Origin: CAWBYL01 sp963793025
GTDB lineage: Bacteria; Actinomycetota; Acidimicrobiia; Acidimicrobiales; Acidimicrobilacustridaceae
Length of the DNA: 64,000 nt
Reading direction: 5' to 3'
NCBI GenBank assembly: GCA_963793025.1
Contig: CAWBYL010000001.1
Span: 1 to 64,000, forward strand
Shown piece after piece: positions 35,213 to 44,951 of the stretch. The notes below the pieces were generated by a model that was given only the letters and a program-made list of their open reading frames with translations, was not told where the DNA came from and searched no databases. A program made the translations under genes and the position numbers. Numbering within the stretch: the stretch's first letter is position 1; the number at the start of each line of letters is the position of its first letter.

Positions 35213-36178
35213 ATGACCAGCACCGCACAGTCCGAGATCGTCGCCACCGAGGATCCGTCGGCCCGCCTGGGCGCCACGGGCAAGGCCAACGGGAGCGGCC
35301 GACGCGTCGGCCCCCTCAACCACCTGGCCGAGGAACGCGACCGCCTCCTCGCCGCCACCTGGGAGAACTTCTCGGTCGCCCAGATGGGGACCACCCTCGG
35401 CGCCGAGATCGGTGGCATCGACATCACCGGCGAGCTGGCCGACGACGTCATCGAGGAGATCCGCCAGGCCCTCTACACCTACAAGGTGATCTTCTTCCGG
35501 GACCAGCCCCTCACCCCCGAACGCCACGTGGCCTTCGCCTCCCGCTTCGGCGACCTCGAGATCCACCCCTTCATCCCGGCCAACACCGGCCAGCCCGAGC
35601 TCGTCCGGTTCGAGAAGACCGCCGAGGTCGGCGGCTACGAGAACACCTGGCACCACGACGTCACGTGGCGCGAGACGCCGTCCATGGGCGCCATCCTCCA
35701 CGCCATCGAGGTCCCCGAGTTCGGCGGCGACACCCTGTTCTGCGACATGCACGCCGTGTACGAAGGCCTCGAGGACGAGACCCGCGAGCTCGTGGACGGC
35801 CTCACCGTGACCCACGACTTCGTTCGGGCCTTCGGCCACAACATGCCCGAAGAGCGCAAGGCCGAGATCCGCGAGCTCTACCCCGAGGTCGAGCACCCCG
35901 CGGTCATCACCCACGAAGGCACCGGGCAGCGCCTGTTGTACGTGAACCAGATCTTCACCACCGGGGTGGTGGGCTGGTCCCAGGAGGACAGCGACGCCCT
36001 GCTCGACGTGCTGTGCCGCCAGGCGAGCATCCCCGAGTACCAGGTGCGCTTCCGCTGGACCCCCGACTCGGTCGCCTTCTGGGACAACCGGGCCGTGCAG
36101 CACTACGCCTGCTCCGACTACTGGCCGAACCGGCGGGTCATGGAGCGGGCCAGCATCGTGGGCGGCCGTCCCGTCTGA
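35213..36178 (+). CDS. TauD/TfdA-type Fe(II)/2-oxoglutarate dioxygenase
   Basis: A 321-residue non-haem iron oxygenase. The iron ligands are His and Asp of NTWHHDVTWRETPS (HxD, about residues 146-148) and the distal His in NRAVQHYACSDYWP (about 299); the 2-oxoglutarate Arg is probably in RRVMERA. LGAEIGGIDITGELADDVI and VIFFRDQPLTPERHVAFASR are the standard N-terminal segments, after about 55 extra residues. Taurine dioxygenases release sulfite; other members act on herbicides, carnitine precursors or sulfate esters. The SulP transporter just upstream favours a sulfur substrate. Convergent with the MFS gene. Confidence 0.9.
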   Translation: MTSTAQSEIVATEDPSARLGATGKANGSGRRVGPLNHLAEERDRLLAATWENFSVAQMGTTLGAEIGGIDITGELADDVIEEIRQALYTYKVIFFRDQPLTPERHVAFASRFGDLEIHPFIPANTGQPELVRFEKTAEVGGYENTWHHDVTWRETPSMGAILHAIEVPEFGGDTLFCDMHAVYEGLEDETRELVDGLTVTHDFVRAFGHNMPEERKAEIRELYPEVEHPAVITHEGTGQRLLYVNQIFTTGVVGWSQEDSDALLDVLCRQASIPEYQVRFRWTPDSVAFWDNRAVQHYACSDYWPNRRVMERASIVGGRPV

Positions 36179-36222
36179 CCCCGCCCCGCGCCGCCTACCC
36201 GCACTCTGCGGACCGGCGACGG

Positions 36223-37794
36223 TCAGAGCGTGTGAGCCACCGCCTCGGCGCTCGGCTCCACGGGCTGGGCCGCGGCCATGGCCTCGCGGACCTTGCGGCC
36301 CGGGATGAAGGCCACGGCCACGAAGCCCACCACGATGATGGGCACCGCCACCTTGAACGCCGTCGCCAGACCGGTGGCGAAGGCGTCCTGCACCTGCACC
36401 CGCACGTCCTCGGCCAGCGCCGCCACCGTCTGGGGTGAGCCCTGGATGTCGGAGACCGGGAAGCCCGGCAGCCGCTGCTCGACCTCCGAGGCGAGCGTCG
36501 AGGTGAAGGCGCTGCCCAGCACAGCCACGCCCACCGAGCTGCCCAGCACGCGGGCCAACATCACCGTCGAGGTGGCCACCCCCATGTCGCTCACCCGCGA
36601 CGTGCGCTGCACCACGTAGAGCAACGTCTGCATCACGAAGCCCACCCCCACGCCGGCGATCACCGCGAACACCATGACCTCGACGGCCGACGTGCCGCCG
36701 TCGATGGTGCCCAACAGGCCGTAGCCGACGCCGAGGAAGACCATGCCGATGAGCGGGAGGACCTTGTAGCCGCCGAGACGGTCGGTGATCTGGCCGGCCA
36801 CCAGGGTGAAGGTGGCGCAGCTGAAGGCGAACGGGGCCAGCAGCAGACCCGACCGCGATGCATCGACCCCCGCCACCGCCTGGAAGAAGACCGGCGGGTA
36901 GATGATCCCGCAGGTGAAGCCGACGCCGGCCACCAGGTTGGCGAAGGTGGCCAGGGCCGAGATGCGGTTGGACAGGATGCGCAGCGGCAGCAACGGCTCG
37001 GCGGCCCGCCGCTCCCACACCACGAACGAGGCGATGGCCACCACGAAGGTGACCAGCAGCCCGACCGTCTGCGGCGAGCCCCACGACGTGTTCCCGCCCA
37101 CGTGGCTGAGGGCCAGCAGCAGGCAGGTGACCCCGCCCCCGAGGAGCAGGGCGCCGACGATGTCGACCCGGTGCTTCACCAGCGCAGCCTGCTTCGGCTG
37201 GTACACCAGGGCGGCCAGGCAGATCGCACCGAGCGGCAGGTTGATGAAGAACGCCCACCGCCACGACAGGTTGTCGACGAACAGGCCGCCCACGAAGGGC
37301 CCCAGCACGCTGGTGCCGGCGAAGACCAGACCGGTGTAGCCGAGGTAGCGCCCCAGCTTCTCCGACGGCACCAGGTCGGCCACCAGCGCCATTCCCAGGC
37401 CGGTGATGCCGCCGGCCCCGATGCCCTGGAGGGCCCGGCAGCCGATCAGCATCGGCATGGTCGTCGACAGACCACACAGGATCGAGCCGGCGAGGAAGGT
37501 GAGAATGGCGATGGTGAACATCCGGCGCCGTCCGTGGATGTCGCCGAGCTTGCCGTAGACCGGCATGGTGGTGACCTGGGCCAGCAGGTACGCCGTGGTG
37601 AGCCACGGGAGCAGCGACAGCTGACCGAGCTCGGCGATCACCGTCGGCGCCGCGGTGGCCACGATGGCGGCGTCGAGGCCCGACAGCGTGGTGCCGAGGA
37701 GGATCCCGGCGAACACGATGGCGATGCGGCGGCTCGACATCAGCGGCCGGCCGGCTGCGGTGGTCGACGCCGGGGGATCGTCGACCGTGCTCAC
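36223..37794 (-). CDS. DHA2-type (14-helix) MFS drug exporter
   Basis: A 523-residue proton-driven exporter of the EmrB/QacA group. IVFAGILLGTTLSGLDAAIV carries the helix-1 D of motif D1, GKLGDIHGRRRMFTIAILTF is motif A, GCRALQGIGAGGITGLGMAL motif B and LGPFVGGLFVDNLSWRWAFF motif C, with the WRW-FFINLP segment diagnostic for DHA2. It starts at GTG 37794 overlapping the TGA of the enoyl-CoA hydratase gene, so it is the third gene of a coupled unit. Substrate unknown. Confidence 0.93.
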   Translation of the reverse strand: MSTVDDPPASTTAAGRPLMSSRRIAIVFAGILLGTTLSGLDAAIVATAAPTVIAELGQLSLLPWLTTAYLLAQVTTMPVYGKLGDIHGRRRMFTIAILTFLAGSILCGLSTTMPMLIGCRALQGIGAGGITGLGMALVADLVPSEKLGRYLGYTGLVFAGTSVLGPFVGGLFVDNLSWRWAFFINLPLGAICLAALVYQPKQAALVKHRVDIVGALLLGGGVTCLLLALSHVGGNTSWGSPQTVGLLVTFVVAIASFVVWERRAAEPLLPLRILSNRISALATFANLVAGVGFTCGIIYPPVFFQAVAGVDASRSGLLLAPFAFSCATFTLVAGQITDRLGGYKVLPLIGMVFLGVGYGLLGTIDGGTSAVEVMVFAVIAGVGVGFVMQTLLYVVQRTSRVSDMGVATSTVMLARVLGSSVGVAVLGSAFTSTLASEVEQRLPGFPVSDIQGSPQTVAALAEDVRVQVQDAFATGLATAFKVAVPIIVVGFVAVAFIPGRKVREAMAAAQPVEPSAEAVAHTL

Positions 37795-38639
37795 GAGACG
37801 TCGGGTGGAGCCGCGGATCGGGCGGCCTTGGCCTCCCGACGCGCCGCATCAGCGGCGTTGTGCTTCTTCATCATGGCGAGGGGGTCGGCCTTGAAGGCCT
37901 CGACCGACGCCTGGTGCCCGGCCAGGGCCTGGAACTCGTTGCCCGCCCGCATGGCCGCCCGCACGCCCATGATCTCGGCCTGGCGGTGGACCATGCGCTT
38001 GTTGATCTGGGCCAGGTCGGTGGCCACCGCGGCCACCCGCTCGGCCACGTCGATGACCTCGGCCTCGAGCTCGGCCGCCGGGAACGACCGGTTGGCCCAC
38101 CCGATGGCGGCCGCCTCGACGCCGCTCATGTCCTCGCCGGTGAGCATGATCTCCATGGCCCGGCGCATGCCCAACAGGGGCTCGTGGTACTGCCAGTCCG
38201 GAGGGCTGGCCACCCGCACGATGGGGTAGCCGATGCGAGCGTCGTCGGCCACGTAGACGAGGTCGCAGGCCTGGGCCAGCTCGGTGGCCCCGGCGATGGC
38301 GTAGCCGTGGACCTGAGCGATGACCGGCTTGGCCATGTCCCAGAAGTTGAGCCACGTCTGGGTGGCCTGACGGGCCCACTGCCCGTCGTTGGGGGCGGAG
38401 TGGAACGGCGGCTCGGCCATGAGGTCGCCGCCCAGGTCGTACCCGGCCGAGAAGCAGTCGCCCGCCCCCCGGATGATCGTGACCCGCACGTCGGCGTCGC
38501 CGTCGTGGGCTTCGAGGGCGGCCAACAGGTCGGTGCGCAGCGGCGTCGAGATGGCGTTGCGCTTCTCGGGCCGGTTCAAGGTGATGCGGGCCACGCCCTC
38601 CGAGGGCCGGTCGACCAGGATCGTCTCGTAGTCGGTCAT
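37791..38639 (-). CDS. Enoyl-CoA hydratase/isomerase family protein
   Basis: A 282-residue crotonase-fold protein. ARITLNRPEKRNAISTPLRT is the N-terminal signature, RGAGDCFSAGYDLGGD the first oxyanion-hole segment, KPVIAQVHGYAIAGATELAQ the second; the usual catalytic GG-E/D pair appears as ATELAQACDLVYVADDARI. Positions of the catalytic Glu residues are altered compared with true hydratases, so another acyl-CoA reaction is possible. ATGA with the upstream oxidoreductase and TGA/GTG overlap with the MFS gene make a tight three-gene operon. Confidence 0.88.
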   Translation of the reverse strand: MTDYETILVDRPSEGVARITLNRPEKRNAISTPLRTDLLAALEAHDGDADVRVTIIRGAGDCFSAGYDLGGDLMAEPPFHSAPNDGQWARQATQTWLNFWDMAKPVIAQVHGYAIAGATELAQACDLVYVADDARIGYPIVRVASPPDWQYHEPLLGMRRAMEIMLTGEDMSGVEAAAIGWANRSFPAAELEAEVIDVAERVAAVATDLAQINKRMVHRQAEIMGVRAAMRAGNEFQALAGHQASVEAFKADPLAMMKKHNAADAARREAKAARSAAPPDVS

Positions 38640-39689
38640 CGGTCGACCTCCACCGTGTCGCGGCTGCCGGCCAGCTCGGCTACCAGCTCCAACCCTTCCA
38701 TCCCGTCGGTGCGCACGATGGCACCGGTCAGACCGGCGGGGACCACCGTGTCTCCACCGCTCGCGCATCCGCTTCTCGGTGCCGAACAGGGAGCCCTCTT
38801 CGATGTACTCGTCGGGGACGGCGGCCACCGCCTCCTCCTTCCGGCCCGCCAGCCACAGCTCCTGGATGCGGGCCGCCGCTTCCGGGAAGCCCCGTCGGGC
38901 CATCGCGGCACGGTGGTAGTTGTGCGTGGCCGAACCCATGCCGCCGACGTACATGGCGGTGAGCGGCTTCTTGGCGTCGATGGTGGCCCGCACGTCGTCG
39001 GTGAACTCGACGCTGATGCCGCCGAACACCTCGAACTGGTCGGGACGGCCACCCCGCTCGGCGAAGCCCTGCTCGAGCAGCGGGCCGTAGATCGAGTCAC
39101 CGTCGGCGCCCCAGCCCATGGGCAACATGCCGTCGGCGATCTCCGCGGTCAGCACCGTGTTCTTCGGGCCTCCGGCGGCGAGCCACAGCTCGACCTCGCC
39201 CGCCGGATGCAGGATCGACCGCAGCGGCTTGCCCTGACCAACGGCACCGGGACCGGTGTAGGGCAGTGGGAACTCGGGCCCGTCGTTGGTGAGCGGCTCC
39301 CGGGCGAAGACCTTGCGCATGATGGCGACGTACTCGCGCAGGCGCTGGTTGGGACTCCCCCACGGCTGGCCGTACCAGCCCTCCACGATCTGGGGGCCGG
39401 ACACCCCGAGCCCGATGATGACCCGGTTGCCGCCGGCCAACGCATCGATGGTGAGGGCGTGCATGGCGGTGGCCGCCGGCGTCCGAGCCGCGATCTGCAC
39501 CACCCCGGTGGCCAGCTTGATGCGAGAGGTGAAGGCGGCGAGGTAGGCCAGAGGAGACAGGGCGTCGGAGCCATAGGCCTCGGCGGTCCACACGGAGTGG
39601 AACCCGAGGTCCTCGGCCCGGCGCACCTGCTCGACCGGCACCTCCATCGTGGCCCCCCGGTACAGGTCGAGGCCGAGTGCGAGCTTCAT
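38636..39689 (-). CDS. LLM-class F420-dependent-type oxidoreductase, one frameshift
   Basis: Luciferase-like TIM-barrel oxidoreductase of the actinobacterial F420-dependent kind. KLALGLDLYRGATMEVPVEQ, RRAEDLGFHSVWTAEAYGSD, SRIKLATGVVQIAARTPAAT and GNRVIIGLGVSGPQIVEGWY follow the family pattern exactly. A shift near 38752 (one base too many) moves the end to GDTVVPAGLTGAIVRTDGME followed by GLELVAELA. Restored length about 350 residues. First gene of the operon with the crotonase and MFS genes; a role in breaking down or modifying a hydrophobic substrate is plausible. Confidence 0.87.
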
Positions 39690-39744
39690 GGGGACGAGTC
39701 TCGCACGACCGCACGTGTCGCCGGTCACCCGCCGGTGCCGCCGA

Positions 39745-41176
39745 TCAGCCCGTCGTGAGGGTGCGGGTGAGGAGGCGACGGGGGACCCGGCGAGCCAGCA
39801 GCACCCCGACCGCGGCCACGGCCGCCCCCACCAGGTACACGGCCACCAGACCGGCCGTGTCCGAATCGGTGGCGGCGGCGCCGACGGCGACCAGCACGCC
39901 CCCCACACCGGTGCCCAGCGCGGTGCCCAACATGTCGGAGAGCTGCAGGCCCGACGTGGCCCGCCCCTCCTCCCCCGGCTCGCACTCGGCCAGGGTGACC
40001 ACCGACAGCGGCGAGTAGGCGAGGCCCATGCCCAACCCGGCGACGGCCCACGCCCCGATGCCCACCGTCGCCGGGATCGACGGCACCAGCACGGCCAACA
40101 TGGCCAGCGAGCCCGCCCCCACGCCGAGGAGTCCGACGACGACCAGCGAACGAGGGCCGTAGCGATCGAGCCAGCGGGCCTGGATCCACGAGCCCGCCGT
40201 CCACGTCACCGATGCCGCGGTGAGGGCCAGACCGGCCACCACCGTCGACAGGCCCCGCACCGACGACATGGCATAGGGCACGTAGGCGTCACCGGCGAAG
40301 AAGGCGAAGGTGAGCACGCCTCGGGCCAGCACCGTGGCGGGCAGACCGGCCCGGGCGGTGAGGGTGCCCGGCGGGGTGAGGCGGCGGAACGCCGGCAGGG
40401 CCAGCGGCCACACCGACCACCACCATGGGCACGGCCAGGAACGGGTTGTGGTTCCCGAGACCGGCCAGCACCAGGGCGGCGCCGGCGGCCACCAGCACGG
40501 CCCGGCCCAGGTTGGACTCGGTGCCCCGCGTGGCCGGCGGCGGCATCGACCGGATGCCGGCGATGGCCAACCCGCCGATGACGACCGAGAGGGGCAGCAG
40601 ACCGAGGAACACCCAGCGCCACCCGGCGGCGCTGCCGATGACCCCGGCCAGGGCCGGGCCGGCCACCGACGGGATCACCCAGGCGCTGGAGATCAGGGCG
40701 AACATGTTGGGCCGCTGCGCGGGGGCGTAGCCCCGCCCGATGCACACGTAGGACACGGCGGGCATGGCCCCGGCGCCCAGGCCCTGGAGGGCCCGCCCGC
40801 CCACGAGCACGATCATGGACGGGGCCAGGCCGCCGATGACGAGGCCGGCCACGAACAGCACCAGGCCGGCGGCGAAAGGGACCGCCGGGCGCATGCGGTC
40901 AGCGGCGGTGCCGGCCACCACGATGCCGACCAGGTTGCCGAGGAAGAAGGCGCTGAACACCCAGCCGTAGAGCCACAGGTCGCCGAGGTCCTCCTCCACG
41001 AGAGGCATCACCGTGGAGATGGCGAGCGACTCGAAGGCCACCAGGGTGACGATCAGCACCAGCCCACTGGTGAGCATGCGCTGGCCGGGGGCGAACACCC
41101 CGCCCGGCGCCGGGACGGCCACGGCGTCGGCCACCGGGAGCGCTACTTCATCGACGCGGGGAGGGTCCGACGACAC
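39745..41176 (-). CDS. MFS transporter, one frameshift
   Basis: Major-facilitator protein of about 477 residues when one extra base near 40410 is removed. The first part has LTSGLVLIVTLVAFESLAIS, FFLGNLVGIVVAGTAADRMR (motif A), GGRALQGLGAGAMPAVSYVC (motif B) and GPALAGVIGSAAGWRWVFLG (motif C); the second has GVLTFAFFAGDAYVPYAMSS and GIGAWAVAGLGMGLAYSPLS. It resembles actinobacterial multidrug exporters. The GTG at 41174-41176 lies exactly six bases after a TAGCCT element, so expression is separate from the operon next door. Confidence 0.87.
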
Positions 41177-41182
41177 CCGGGA

Positions 41183-41188
41183 AGGCTA
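41183..41188 (-). promoter_or_regulatory. -10 element (TAGCCT), leaderless-type
   Basis: TAGCCT on the minus strand, six bases, then the GTG of the MFS gene; no ribosome site. Confidence 0.55.
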
Positions 41189-41243
41189 CGGCGTGCCGGG
41201 CCCAGGTTGGCCGGCCCGGTGGTACCTCGACCGGGGAGGGCGG

Positions 41244-42707
41244 TCAGATCCCCGGTGTCGCCTCCAGGCGTCCGCCGTCGACCGCGTTGTGGAGCCGGGC
41301 GTAGTCCTGCTCGTTGGTGTCGGCGTAGGCCGAGGCGAAGGCGGCGATGGCGTGGTCGAACTCGTCGGTGTCACCGACGTAGGCGGCCAACGCCAGCCGA
41401 TCGCCGGTGCGGGCGTGGCCCCGGGCGAGGGTCCAGCCGCACGCCTCGCCGTAGGCCCGGAGGCCCTTGGCGTTGAGCTTGGCCACGTCGATGGACGACT
41501 TGCCGTCCCACAGCTGACGTACGTAGAAGTCGCGCTGCTCGCCGTCCCACGCCATGAGGCGGTACCAGCCGAGCATGTGGTCCGGGGCCGTCTGCATGAG
41601 CCGCTGACCCTCGACGACCCGCCGCCCCTCCGACTCGTAGATCGTGTTGCCGGCGTAGGGGGCGAGAACCGACGGCTGCGCCTCCTTGAGCTGGAGGAGG
41701 AGCGGATCATCGGCGTCGCGACCCGTCATGAGCACCACCCACGCCCGGGTGCCGACGCTCCCGACCCCCACGACCTTGCGGGCGATCTCGATGAAGCGGT
41801 ACTGCTCGAGCAGCGCGCGACGGTCGGGGTTGAGGCTCTCGCGGTACTGGGTGAGGAAGCCCTGGATGACCTCGACGTAGCGCTCCCGCTGACGACCGTC
41901 GAGCAGGTCCTCGGCGGGGACGATGACCGGCGGGTTGGGGATGAACCGGGGGGTGCCGTCGATGATCCCCAGATGGCGGCCGAAGGCGTGGAGGTGGTCG
42001 TGCATCAACGCCTTGGCCACCCGCTTCTCCACCTCCCGCCCGGCAGCCCGTCCGCCGGTGGCGGCCAACCGGGACTGGAGCTCGCTCGCCGGCATGAGCG
42101 CGTACCAGACGTCGGCGTTGCGCTGCTCGGCGAAGGCGACCAGGGCCGCACGGTACGACCCGATCGTGGCCACCACCGCGGCCTCCCGCTGGGCGACGGT
42201 GAAGCCGAGGTCCCGACCGGCGATCTCGATGCTGGCGGCCAGGCGCTTGACGTCCCACTCGATCGGACCGGGCAGCGTCTCGTCGAAGTCGTTCACGCCG
42301 AAGACGAGCGTGCGCTCGGGCGTGTCGAAGATCCCGAAGTTCAGGAGGTGGGCGTCACCGCAGAGCTGGGCGCGCAGGCCGGCGACCGGTGTGCCGGCCA
42401 GGTCGGCGGCCATGATCGCCGCCCCACCCCGGAAGAAGGCGAACGGCGACGCCATCATCCGGCCGTAGCGGATGGGCAGCAGCTCGGGCACCCGGCTGGT
42501 CCCCTGCCGCTCCAGGACGTCGATCGGATCCATGCGGGCCGACGGGGCCACCCACACCGCATGGCTGGCCAGCGGAACCTCCTCGCGCAGGCTCAACCCT
42601 CGGGCCGTGCGCTCCATGGGCGAGCGGTGCTCGAGGTACTCCGCGTCGGCGAGCGGAGCGCCGCGTTCGCCATCCGCCGTCGCGGCCGGACCCACCGTCG
42701 TGCTCAT
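41244..42707 (-). CDS. DUF2252 family protein
   Basis: A 487-residue DUF2252 protein, a family with a protein-kinase/aminoglycoside-phosphotransferase-like fold and no proven activity. RYGRMMASPFAFFRGGAAIM, CGDAHLLNFGIFDTPER and FGVNDFDETLPGPIEWDVKR are its hallmark blocks; the HxxNFG and DFDE acids resemble the catalytic loop and metal site of kinases. Later GSVGTRAWVVLMTGRDADDP and DGKSSIDVAKLNAKGL are also conserved. The ATG is six bases from a TACGCT element. Single gene beside tRNA-Arg. Confidence 0.92.
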   Translation of the reverse strand: MSTTVGPAATADGERGAPLADAEYLEHRSPMERTARGLSLREEVPLASHAVWVAPSARMDPIDVLERQGTSRVPELLPIRYGRMMASPFAFFRGGAAIMAADLAGTPVAGLRAQLCGDAHLLNFGIFDTPERTLVFGVNDFDETLPGPIEWDVKRLAASIEIAGRDLGFTVAQREAAVVATIGSYRAALVAFAEQRNADVWYALMPASELQSRLAATGGRAAGREVEKRVAKALMHDHLHAFGRHLGIIDGTPRFIPNPPVIVPAEDLLDGRQRERYVEVIQGFLTQYRESLNPDRRALLEQYRFIEIARKVVGVGSVGTRAWVVLMTGRDADDPLLLQLKEAQPSVLAPYAGNTIYESEGRRVVEGQRLMQTAPDHMLGWYRLMAWDGEQRDFYVRQLWDGKSSIDVAKLNAKGLRAYGEACGWTLARGHARTGDRLALAAYVGDTDEFDHAIAAFASAYADTNEQDYARLHNAVDGGRLEATPGI

Positions 42708-42713
42708 GCGCGG

Positions 42714-42719
42714 AGCGTA
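42714..42719 (-). promoter_or_regulatory. -10 element (TACGCT), leaderless-type
   Basis: TACGCT on the minus strand, six bases, then the ATG of the DUF2252 gene. Confidence 0.55.
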
Positions 42720-42771
42720 ATCGTGACCGCGCGTCGAGCGTTGTCCGAGCGTCACGATCGGACACGCGATC

Positions 42772-42848
42772 TGGCGCCCCCGCCAGGATTCGAACCCGGA
42801 ACCTGCCGGGTAGAAACCGGCTGCTCTATCCAGTTGAGCTACGGAGGC
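42772..42848 (-). tRNA. tRNA-Arg (anticodon TCT)
   Basis: On the minus strand acceptor GCCTCCG pairs with CGGGGGC, the anticodon stem encloses loop TTCTACC (anticodon TCT), and the T-arm has TTCGAAT. Discriminator G is followed by an encoded CCA (42774-42772). Confidence 0.95.
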
Positions 42849-42950
42849 GAGGACCGTCAGGCTAGGCGTCACCGTGCTCCGGGAGCGGACACCGACGCCG
42901 ACGACGTTTGGCGGGCCCCCCCGGGAGCTGCCCTATGCTGACCAGTCCGT

Positions 42951-43029
42951 GGTGGCCGTAGCTCAGCCAGGTTAGAGCGCCAGGTTGTGGCCCTGGAGGT
43001 CGGGGGTTCAAGTCCCCTCGGCCACCCCA
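42951..43029 (+). tRNA. tRNA-His (anticodon GTG)
   Basis: GTGGCCG (42952-42958) pairs with CGGCCAC (43019-43025); an extra 5' G at 42951 faces C73, the histidine identity pair. Anticodon stem CCAGG/CCTGG with loop TTGTGGC gives GTG. CCA is encoded. A GCCCGTC/GACGGGC hairpin at 43044-43061 is a likely terminator. Confidence 0.95.
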
Positions 43030-43093
43030 TCGCGATGGTGGTCGCCCGTCTCCGGACGGGCGGCCGCCGTCGCGGCAGTCCGCGGCCCACGGG

Positions 43094-43099
43094 TATAGT
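43094..43099 (+). promoter_or_regulatory. -10 element (TATAGT) of tRNA-Lys
   Basis: TATAGT eleven bases before the tRNA-Lys 5' end, the best-conserved -10 box seen here. Confidence 0.6.
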
Positions 43100-43110
43100 C
43101 AGCACCGCAA

Positions 43111-43186
43111 GCGCCTCTAGCTCAATTGGCAGAGCGTCGGACTCTTAATCCGCAGGTTCTGGGTTCAAGTCCCAGGGGGCGTACCA
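43111..43186 (+). tRNA. tRNA-Lys (anticodon CTT)
   Basis: Acceptor GCGCCTC pairs with GGGGCGT (two G-U pairs); anticodon loop CTCTTAA gives CTT; T-arm CTGGG-TTCAAGT-CCCAG. CCA encoded at 43184-43186. Confidence 0.95.
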
Positions 43187-43198
43187 GACAAGGCATCG

Positions 43199-43226
43199 GA
43201 AGGCCCGGACCTCGGTCCGGGCCTTC
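43199..43226 (+). terminator. GC hairpin after tRNA-Lys
   Basis: GAAGGCCCGGACC and GGTCCGGGCCTTC form a stem of about 12 pairs 13 bases after the tRNA. There is no T-tract, as is common for terminators in such GC-rich genomes. Confidence 0.65.
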
Positions 43227-43271
43227 TGCCGTCGCGACGGCGCCGCTCGGCCTCGGCCGGCGTCGGGCCGG

Positions 43272-44951
43272 TCACGTTCCGCCCGACCGGGCCCGGACCA
43301 GCTGCCCGGGAAAGGCTCCGGTGTGCTCGCCGCCGCGAAGGGTCACCTGGCCCCCCACGAGCGTGGCGGCGATGCCCACCGCCCGCTGTTCGATGCGGGG
43401 CTCGCCGGCGGGGAGGTCGTGCACCACGGTGGGCATGGCGGGCGCCACGGTGGCCGGATCGATCACGTTGAGATCGGCGACCAGGCCCTCGCGGACCATC
43501 CCCCGGTCGTGGAGACCACACGCCCGCGCCGGGGCCAGCGTCAGCATCCGTATCGCCTCGGCGAACGGGAAGGCCTCACGGTCGCGCACCCAGTGAGCGA
43601 GAAGGTGCGTCTGGATGGAGGCGTCGGCCATCTGGCTGACATGCGCCCCCGAGTCGGAGAAGCCCACGACGACGTTCGGGTGGCGAAGCAGGGCACCGAC
43701 CTGGTCGTGGTCGAAGGCCTGCAGGGTCTGCACGAAGAACTGGTCGAGATCGGTCTCGGTCGCCAGTTGGATCATGGCCTCGACGGGATCGACTCCCCGC
43801 TCGGCGGCCACCTCGGCCACGGTGGGGTTGGGCGGCACCGCGGCGTCGAGGACGCGCATGCGGTCGAACTCGGGCGGGCGGGCCTCGCCACCGAGGGCGA
43901 CGCCGTAGGGGCCGTCGTGGGCGGCCCGCACCAGTCGGGCGACCATCTCGGGGTCGCGCAGGCGCCGCCGCTGCTCGTCGAGGGGCAGGGCCCGCAGGTC
44001 GCACCACACCGGCAGGCGGTCGAACGGGAGCTGGGTCCGGAACGACGACATGGTGCCGATGCCACGGGGGTGGGCCACTCCGAACATGCGCCCGCCGGCG
44101 GCCGCGCAACGCTCGAGGGTGTCCATGGCCCGGCGGGCGTTGGAGTTGGCGCCCATGGCGAAGGGAACGCCGGTGGCGACCGACAAGGTGATGAGCTCGT
44201 CCCGCCGGGCGTCGAAGCGGTCGGGCGGCGGCGGGTCCTCGACGTACTGGAACAGGCCCGTCCGCTCGTCACCCATGACCCTCACCAGGCGGTCGACCTC
44301 ACTCCACGCGGCGATGCGGGAAGCGACGGGGCGGTCGTCGGAGGTGCGGTGGTGCACCGTGCGCGACGTCGAGAATCCAGCGGAGCCGGCCTGCAGGCCG
44401 GCGCGCAGGTGAACCTCCATCTGGCGCAGGTCGTCCTCGTCGGCCTGCTCCTCGAAGGCCCGCTCGCCCATCACGTGGGTCCGCAGGGCCGAGTGCCCGA
44501 GCAGGGACAGGTAGTTGATGCCCTTCGGGATGCGATCGACGGTGTCGAGGAACTCCGGAAAGGAGGTCCAGCTCCAGTCGAGGCCGGCAGCCAGAGCCTT
44601 GCCCGAGATGTCCTCGGCCCGCTCGAGGTTGCGGACCACCAGGGCCCGTTCGGCCTCCGAGGCGGGGGCGAGGGTGAAGCCGCAGTTGCCCATCACCGCG
44701 GTCGTCACCCCGTGCCAGCACGAGTTCGTGCCGGGGTGGTCCCAGAAGAGCTGGGCATCGAGGTGGGTGTGCACGTCGATGAAGCCGGGGGTGACGACGT
44801 GCCCCTCGGCGTCGATGTCGACGGTGCCGGGCGACGGGATGCGACCGATGGTGGCGATGCGATCGCCGACGATCCCGACGTCGGCCCGGTACCCACCCAG
44901 CCCCGAACCGTCGACGACGGTGCCGTTGCGGATGACGACGTCGTGGCTCAC
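43272..44951 (-). CDS. N-acyl-D-amino-acid deacylase-like amidohydrolase
   Basis: A 559-residue metal-dependent amidohydrolase of the D-aminoacylase/dihydroorotase group. DVVIRNGTVVDGSGLGGYRA is the small beta domain, GFIDVHTHLDAQLFWDH supplies the HxH metal ligands, MGNCGFTLAPASEAER, FAMGANSNARRAMDTLERCA and FSDSGAHVSQMADASIQT the later ligands including the final Asp, and GMVREGLVADLNVIDP the closing beta segment. The GTG at 44951 overlaps the TGA of the second amidohydrolase. Both are transcribed away from the TetR gene. The natural substrate is unknown; many such actinobacterial proteins act on N-acyl or cyclic amides. Confidence 0.9.
   Translation of the reverse strand: MSHDVVIRNGTVVDGSGLGGYRADVGIVGDRIATIGRIPSPGTVDIDAEGHVVTPGFIDVHTHLDAQLFWDHPGTNSCWHGVTTAVMGNCGFTLAPASEAERALVVRNLERAEDISGKALAAGLDWSWTSFPEFLDTVDRIPKGINYLSLLGHSALRTHVMGERAFEEQADEDDLRQMEVHLRAGLQAGSAGFSTSRTVHHRTSDDRPVASRIAAWSEVDRLVRVMGDERTGLFQYVEDPPPPDRFDARRDELITLSVATGVPFAMGANSNARRAMDTLERCAAAGGRMFGVAHPRGIGTMSSFRTQLPFDRLPVWCDLRALPLDEQRRRLRDPEMVARLVRAAHDGPYGVALGGEARPPEFDRMRVLDAAVPPNPTVAEVAAERGVDPVEAMIQLATETDLDQFFVQTLQAFDHDQVGALLRHPNVVVGFSDSGAHVSQMADASIQTHLLAHWVRDREAFPFAEAIRMLTLAPARACGLHDRGMVREGLVADLNVIDPATVAPAMPTVVHDLPAGEPRIEQRAVGIAATLVGGQVTLRGGEHTGAFPGQLVRARSGGT

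Noticed and set aside
35075..37849. A 924-residue minus-strand open frame
   Set aside because: Off-frame reading across the SulP end, TauD and MFS genes; composition is Arg/Gly/Ala filler without motifs, while the true genes in other frames are complete.
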